A stretch of 33,550 bases of DNA from an uncultured Eubacteriales bacterium (lineage in GTDB: Bacteria; Bacillota; Clostridia; Christensenellales; Aristaeellaceae): positions 1 to 33,550 of the forward strand of contig CACYGY010000028.1 of the NCBI GenBank assembly GCA_902774025.1, written 5' to 3'. Position 1 is the stretch's first letter. The number at the start of each line of letters is the position of its first letter. The notes under the pieces were generated by a model. It searched no databases. It was not told the origin of the DNA and saw nothing but the letters and a program-made list of their open reading frames with translations. The translations under genes were made by a program, and so were the position numbers. Shown here one piece after another: positions 31,173-33,550 of the stretch.

Positions 31173-31460
31173 CTGTCTTCCCGAGTGCTTTGTACAGCCC
31201 TGACCCCATATCATGCGTATTCGTAAAGCAAAACGCTGCCTGCCGAAAGCGGAAAGTGTCGGAAAAATCAGTCAAATCAATGGATGTTCATTTCGAGTGC
31301 CCTTATCATAAAGCAGACTCGAAATGAAGAGAGATTTCTGCTCTGTGGCAGGACACGATACAGGCAAACAAAGCGTTTCCGTGTTTGAGGAAACAAGAAC
31401 AGATGGTGGGATATGTGTTTATGGTTTAAATCTGGGGAGTCTCAGTTTGGTAAAAATTCA
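31173..31460. repeat. AT-rich non-coding stretch with a 10-bp inverted repeat
   Basis: About 290 bases with no gene seen. CATTTCGAGT (31289-31298) and ACTCGAAATG (31317-31326) form a perfect inverted repeat with an 18-base loop. It could be a protein site or an old transposon end; nothing decides this. Confidence 0.4.
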
Positions 31461-31680
31461 CGTATAAAGCGAAAAGGTATTTTGCTGGCGGCGGCGCCAT
31501 TGAGAGCGTCCATCGATACACCATGAAGAATCGTATGAAGCAGTCGGATATGCGTCGGAATATTGAAACCGGACAGGGTATTCCTGCAATGAAGAGCCGC
31601 TATGAATCCGGAAAATGGAAAGAAATCGCAGAACTTTGCAGATTGGATTCTGTGGAACTGCACAGAAAAAAGGGTGAATG
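31461..31680 (+). pseudogene. C-terminal remnant of a transposase
   Basis: The plus strand reads YFAGGGAIESVHR, then KNRMKQSDMRRNIE, then MKSRYESGKWKEIAEL and a stop at 31678-31680. This resembles the C-terminus of ISLre2/ISKra4-like transposases (Y.iGSGaIEsahr … RMKqsGmrWs … ), including the conserved Glu in AIES; the usual Trp is Arg here. A stop codon a few triplets before the fragment shows the rest is lost. Exact IS family is uncertain. Confidence 0.5.
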
Positions 31681-31853
31681 AGCCCAGAAAAGATGTGCGC
31701 CTCATGGCAAGGCAGCATGGACGAATCAGACGGAAGGCTGCATCCGGATTTCATCCTCCCGGGACCGATTCCCCGGTGCCGGTCTGGCGGAGGAATTCCT
31801 TCGGGATGAATCCCGTCAGAATCCGTACCCGGCGGATCATTTGCCCGGGTTAA

Positions 31854-31882
31854 AAAAGTGCGGCTCAGAGGGCCGCACTTTT
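31854..31882. terminator. Bidirectional terminator downstream of the HD-domain gene
   Basis: AAAAGTGCGGC (31854-31864) pairs with GCCGCACTTTT (31872-31882). T-runs follow on both strands (TTTTTT on the minus strand). It backs up the hairpin closer to the HD gene. Confidence 0.72.
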
Positions 31883-31910
31883 CAAATCATCATCCCTGCG
31901 AATGAAGAGA

Positions 31911-31946
31911 AAAGGAAGGATTCCGCCAGGCTGAATCCTTTCCTTT
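31911..31946 (-). terminator. Terminator of the HD-domain gene
   Basis: AAAGGAAGGATTC (31911-31923) pairs with GAATCCTTTCCTTT (31933-31946) with a one-base bulge and 9-base loop; TTTTCTCTTC follows on the minus strand. It begins about 25 bases after the HD gene stop. Confidence 0.7.
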
Positions 31947-31970
31947 GGGGTCTGTTTCCGATTTTCCCGG

Positions 31971-32540
31971 TCAGTCCGGAATGCCGGATCGGATCTTTTC
32001 CTCTGTGTCCTTCAGGATTTCCTTTCTGAGCTGTGTGAGGTAGGGAGAAAAGGCCACTGCATCAAAAGCGTAGGTCCGGTTCAGGTCATACTCATGGTCC
32101 TCCCAGGTACTCAGGGGGGACTCATTGTGCTGAATGACCGCCTCCAGTTTGTCCAGTGCCTTGTACAGTCTGGCTTCTTCCGTATCCATCCGTTCCATTT
32201 CACCGTAGAGGTCTGAAAGATCCCGGGATACCTCCTCAGGAAGGGAACTCACCCAGGCATTCAGGAGGTCATCCTCGTTCTTTCTCTCGGCGTCTGTTTT
32301 CAGGAAGGTGGGAATGTCCCCGGTAAAGCATTCTCCCAGGTCATGGATCAGGCACATGCAGATCACTCTGTCCATGTTAAGACGGGGAAACTCATGGCGC
32401 AGCAGCATGGCCATGAGGGCGATGCGCCAGCTGTGTTCCGCCACGCTCTCCCGCCGCCCCCGGGAGGTGGTACAGTGACGGCGTGTGTCCTTGAGACGTT
32501 CTGCCACATGCAGAATTTCCAGCAGTTCCCGGGCTGTCAT
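31971..32540 (-). CDS. HD-domain phosphohydrolase (YfbR-like)
   Basis: A 189-residue cytoplasmic protein of the HD superfamily. Metal ligands are visible: His36 in SVAEHSWR, His66-Asp67 in LIHDLGECFTGDIP and an Asp in ALDKLEAVIQ. The HxxxHD pattern with GDIP matches the YfbR/HDDC2 group, whose members remove phosphate from deoxynucleoside monophosphates; this is a family-level guess. ATG at 32540 has AAGGAG six bases upstream. It lies 30 bases after rhaD on the same strand and may be transcribed with it, followed by two terminators. Confidence 0.87.
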   Translation of the reverse strand: MTARELLEILHVAERLKDTRRHCTTSRGRRESVAEHSWRIALMAMLLRHEFPRLNMDRVICMCLIHDLGECFTGDIPTFLKTDAERKNEDDLLNAWVSSLPEEVSRDLSDLYGEMERMDTEEARLYKALDKLEAVIQHNESPLSTWEDHEYDLNRTYAFDAVAFSPYLTQLRKEILKDTEEKIRSGIPD

Positions 32541-32570
32541 GTCATGCTCCTTTCCGGTGAAGAGGTGAGA

Positions 32571-33383
32571 TCAGTCCAGATATCCCTCCCGCGCCTTCAT
32601 GCCGAAGCGCTTTTCAAGCTGATGCATCTGCTCATCGGTGATGACGTTCTTCCAGGGCAGGTGAGCAATCTTCATATAGATTTCGGCGGCCTTTTCCGCA
32701 GTCTCAATCAGGCCGAAGGTCTCGTCCAGGTCCTTGCCGGCACCGTAAATACCATGCTGGCTCCAGACCACCAGACGGGCGGTTTTCATCTTTTCGGCAG
32801 TGGCCTCACCGATCTCATTGGTGCCGCACAGCATCCAGGGCAGGACGTTGACGCCTTCCGGGAAGACGACGATGCACTCGGTGCACATCTGCCACAGCGT
32901 CCGGGTGAAGGCCTTTTCATCCAGGTCATGGACATAGGTCATGGCCAGGAGGTTGGCGGGATGGCAGTGCATGATGACCCGGTTGTCCGGGTCCACCTTC
33001 AGGCGGGCCACATGGCTCATCATATGGGCCGGGAACTCGCTGGTGAAGCGCCCGCCGTCACTGAAACCCCAGAGCAGCTCGGCCTTCTGTCCCTGTTCCG
33101 TCAGCCGGACAAGGCCCAGATTCACCTCCGGGGCATACTGTACGTTCTTGAAGTACTTCCCCGTGCCGGTGACCAGGAAACAGCGCCCGTCCAGCTCGGG
33201 AGCGGTGAAACCGGTGTCCAGTGTGCGCAGCACCCTGTGGGTATCCAGGTACTCCGCCACATCCTTTTCCTCCAGCATCAGGGAGACGTTGCCGCCGTTG
33301 CGCTCGTCCCAGCCGTGGTCATACATGTTGGTGACCGTCCGGATCATTTCAATCATAAAGGGGGCTTCCAGAATGCAGCTCAT
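32571..33383 (-). CDS. rhaD: Rhamnulose-1-phosphate aldolase
   Basis: A 270-residue class II aldolase that splits L-rhamnulose-1-phosphate into dihydroxyacetone phosphate and L-lactaldehyde. The N-terminal YDHGWDERNGGNVS is typical of RhaD. Zinc ligands are His139 and His141 (MHCHPANL) and His210 (SQHGIYG), and the catalytic Glu is in TSEFPAH (Glu116). Length equals that of the E. coli enzyme. I chose the ATG at 33383: AGGAAAGG lies nine bases upstream and the product starts like family members; ATGs at 33392 and 33410 are possible alternatives. It follows rhaB directly. Confidence 0.95.
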   Translation of the reverse strand: MSCILEAPFMIEMIRTVTNMYDHGWDERNGGNVSLMLEEKDVAEYLDTHRVLRTLDTGFTAPELDGRCFLVTGTGKYFKNVQYAPEVNLGLVRLTEQGQKAELLWGFSDGGRFTSEFPAHMMSHVARLKVDPDNRVIMHCHPANLLAMTYVHDLDEKAFTRTLWQMCTECIVVFPEGVNVLPWMLCGTNEIGEATAEKMKTARLVVWSQHGIYGAGKDLDETFGLIETAEKAAEIYMKIAHLPWKNVITDEQMHQLEKRFGMKAREGYLD

Positions 33384-33410
33384 GTTTTTCATCCTTTCCT
33401 GTGTCGTCAT

Positions 33411-33550
33411 TCATTTCTCATCCGCAGCAGAGGCTTCCATCTGAATCTTCAGATTTCCCAGGGCAGTGGCTTCAATGGGCAGGGCAATCACCTTCAGACC
33501 GGTTTCCTCCTCCGTCAGGCGGTTCAGGAAACCGTTGCGGGCACCTCCTC
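33411..33550 (-). CDS. rhaB: Rhamnulokinase, C-terminal end (partial)
   Basis: The last 45 codons of a gene that continues beyond the right edge. The fragment GGARNGFLNRLTEEETGLKV followed by PIEATALGNLKIQ matches the C-terminal part of the FGGY-family rhamnulokinase RhaB (GGGxQNxxLxQxTAxAxGxPVxxGPxEATAxGN). It phosphorylates L-rhamnulose, giving the RhaD substrate. The stop codon lies directly beside the longest possible rhaD start, so the two genes form one operon. Confidence 0.88.
   Translation of the reverse strand, partial: GGARNGFLNRLTEEETGLKVIALPIEATALGNLKIQMEASAADEK

Noticed and set aside
31602..31853. 83-codon plus-strand frame near the transposase remnant
   Set aside because: It runs in another frame across the transposase remnant and non-coding DNA, is basic and featureless, and lacks a ribosome site.

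Overview
The window is high-GC, densely coded bacterial chromosome and looks like an anaerobic Firmicute of the class Clostridia. The grounds are a DnaD-domain/DnaI-like primosome pair, a TnpV relative, an SH3-domain secreted protein, an NIL-type MetN, strong Shine-Dalgarno sites (AGGAGG) and frequent TTG/GTG starts. A Christensenellales-type high-GC lineage is plausible, but nothing here fixes the genus. I found no rRNA, tRNA or CRISPR array.

Layout. 1-9444 (minus): one long operon for a membrane Mrp/Mbh-type cation/proton antiporter module, read mrpE-mrpF-mrpG-mbhD-(mbhE+mrpB fusion)-mrpC, then three MrpD/NuoN-like subunits and a NuoL/MrpA-like subunit that runs off the left edge. 9567-10373 (minus): an EstD-like esterase. 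10541-14925 (plus): rhamnose mutarotase, a two-DnaD-domain replication protein, a DnaI/DnaC-like helicase loader, a cysteine-less ArsC/Spx-like protein and an MFS transporter. 15074-15450: a broken tnpV transposon gene. 15768-17321 (minus): a secreted SH3-domain protein. 17663-22100 (minus): a MoxR-DUF58-transglutaminase operon. 22194-23523 (plus): birA-acpS. 23551-25278 (minus): an L,D-transpeptidase with four peptidoglycan-binding repeats.

25472-29951 holds the most unusual material: a methionine ABC transporter. metN and metI (28216-29951) are ordinary. The substrate-binding protein gene at 25728 encodes a MetQ/NlpA protein whose two halves are in reversed order, a circular permutation cut at the inter-lobe hinge, and it has no lipobox. 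Ahead of it are a good promoter, a short reading frame crowded with Met and Cys codons, and an intrinsic terminator. This is the layout of a ribosome-mediated attenuator, with no S-box or T-box visible. A PRPP synthetase gene lies convergently between metQ and metNI.

29952-31970 is a more AT-rich, decayed accessory stretch: a frameshifted HTH-Fic gene with repeated AGTAAAGG sites at its promoter and the C-terminal remnant of a transposase. 31971-33550 (minus) returns to core-type genes: an HD-domain phosphohydrolase, rhamnulose-1-phosphate aldolase (rhaD) and the end of rhamnulokinase (rhaB). With the mutarotase at 10541, these indicate L-rhamnose catabolism.
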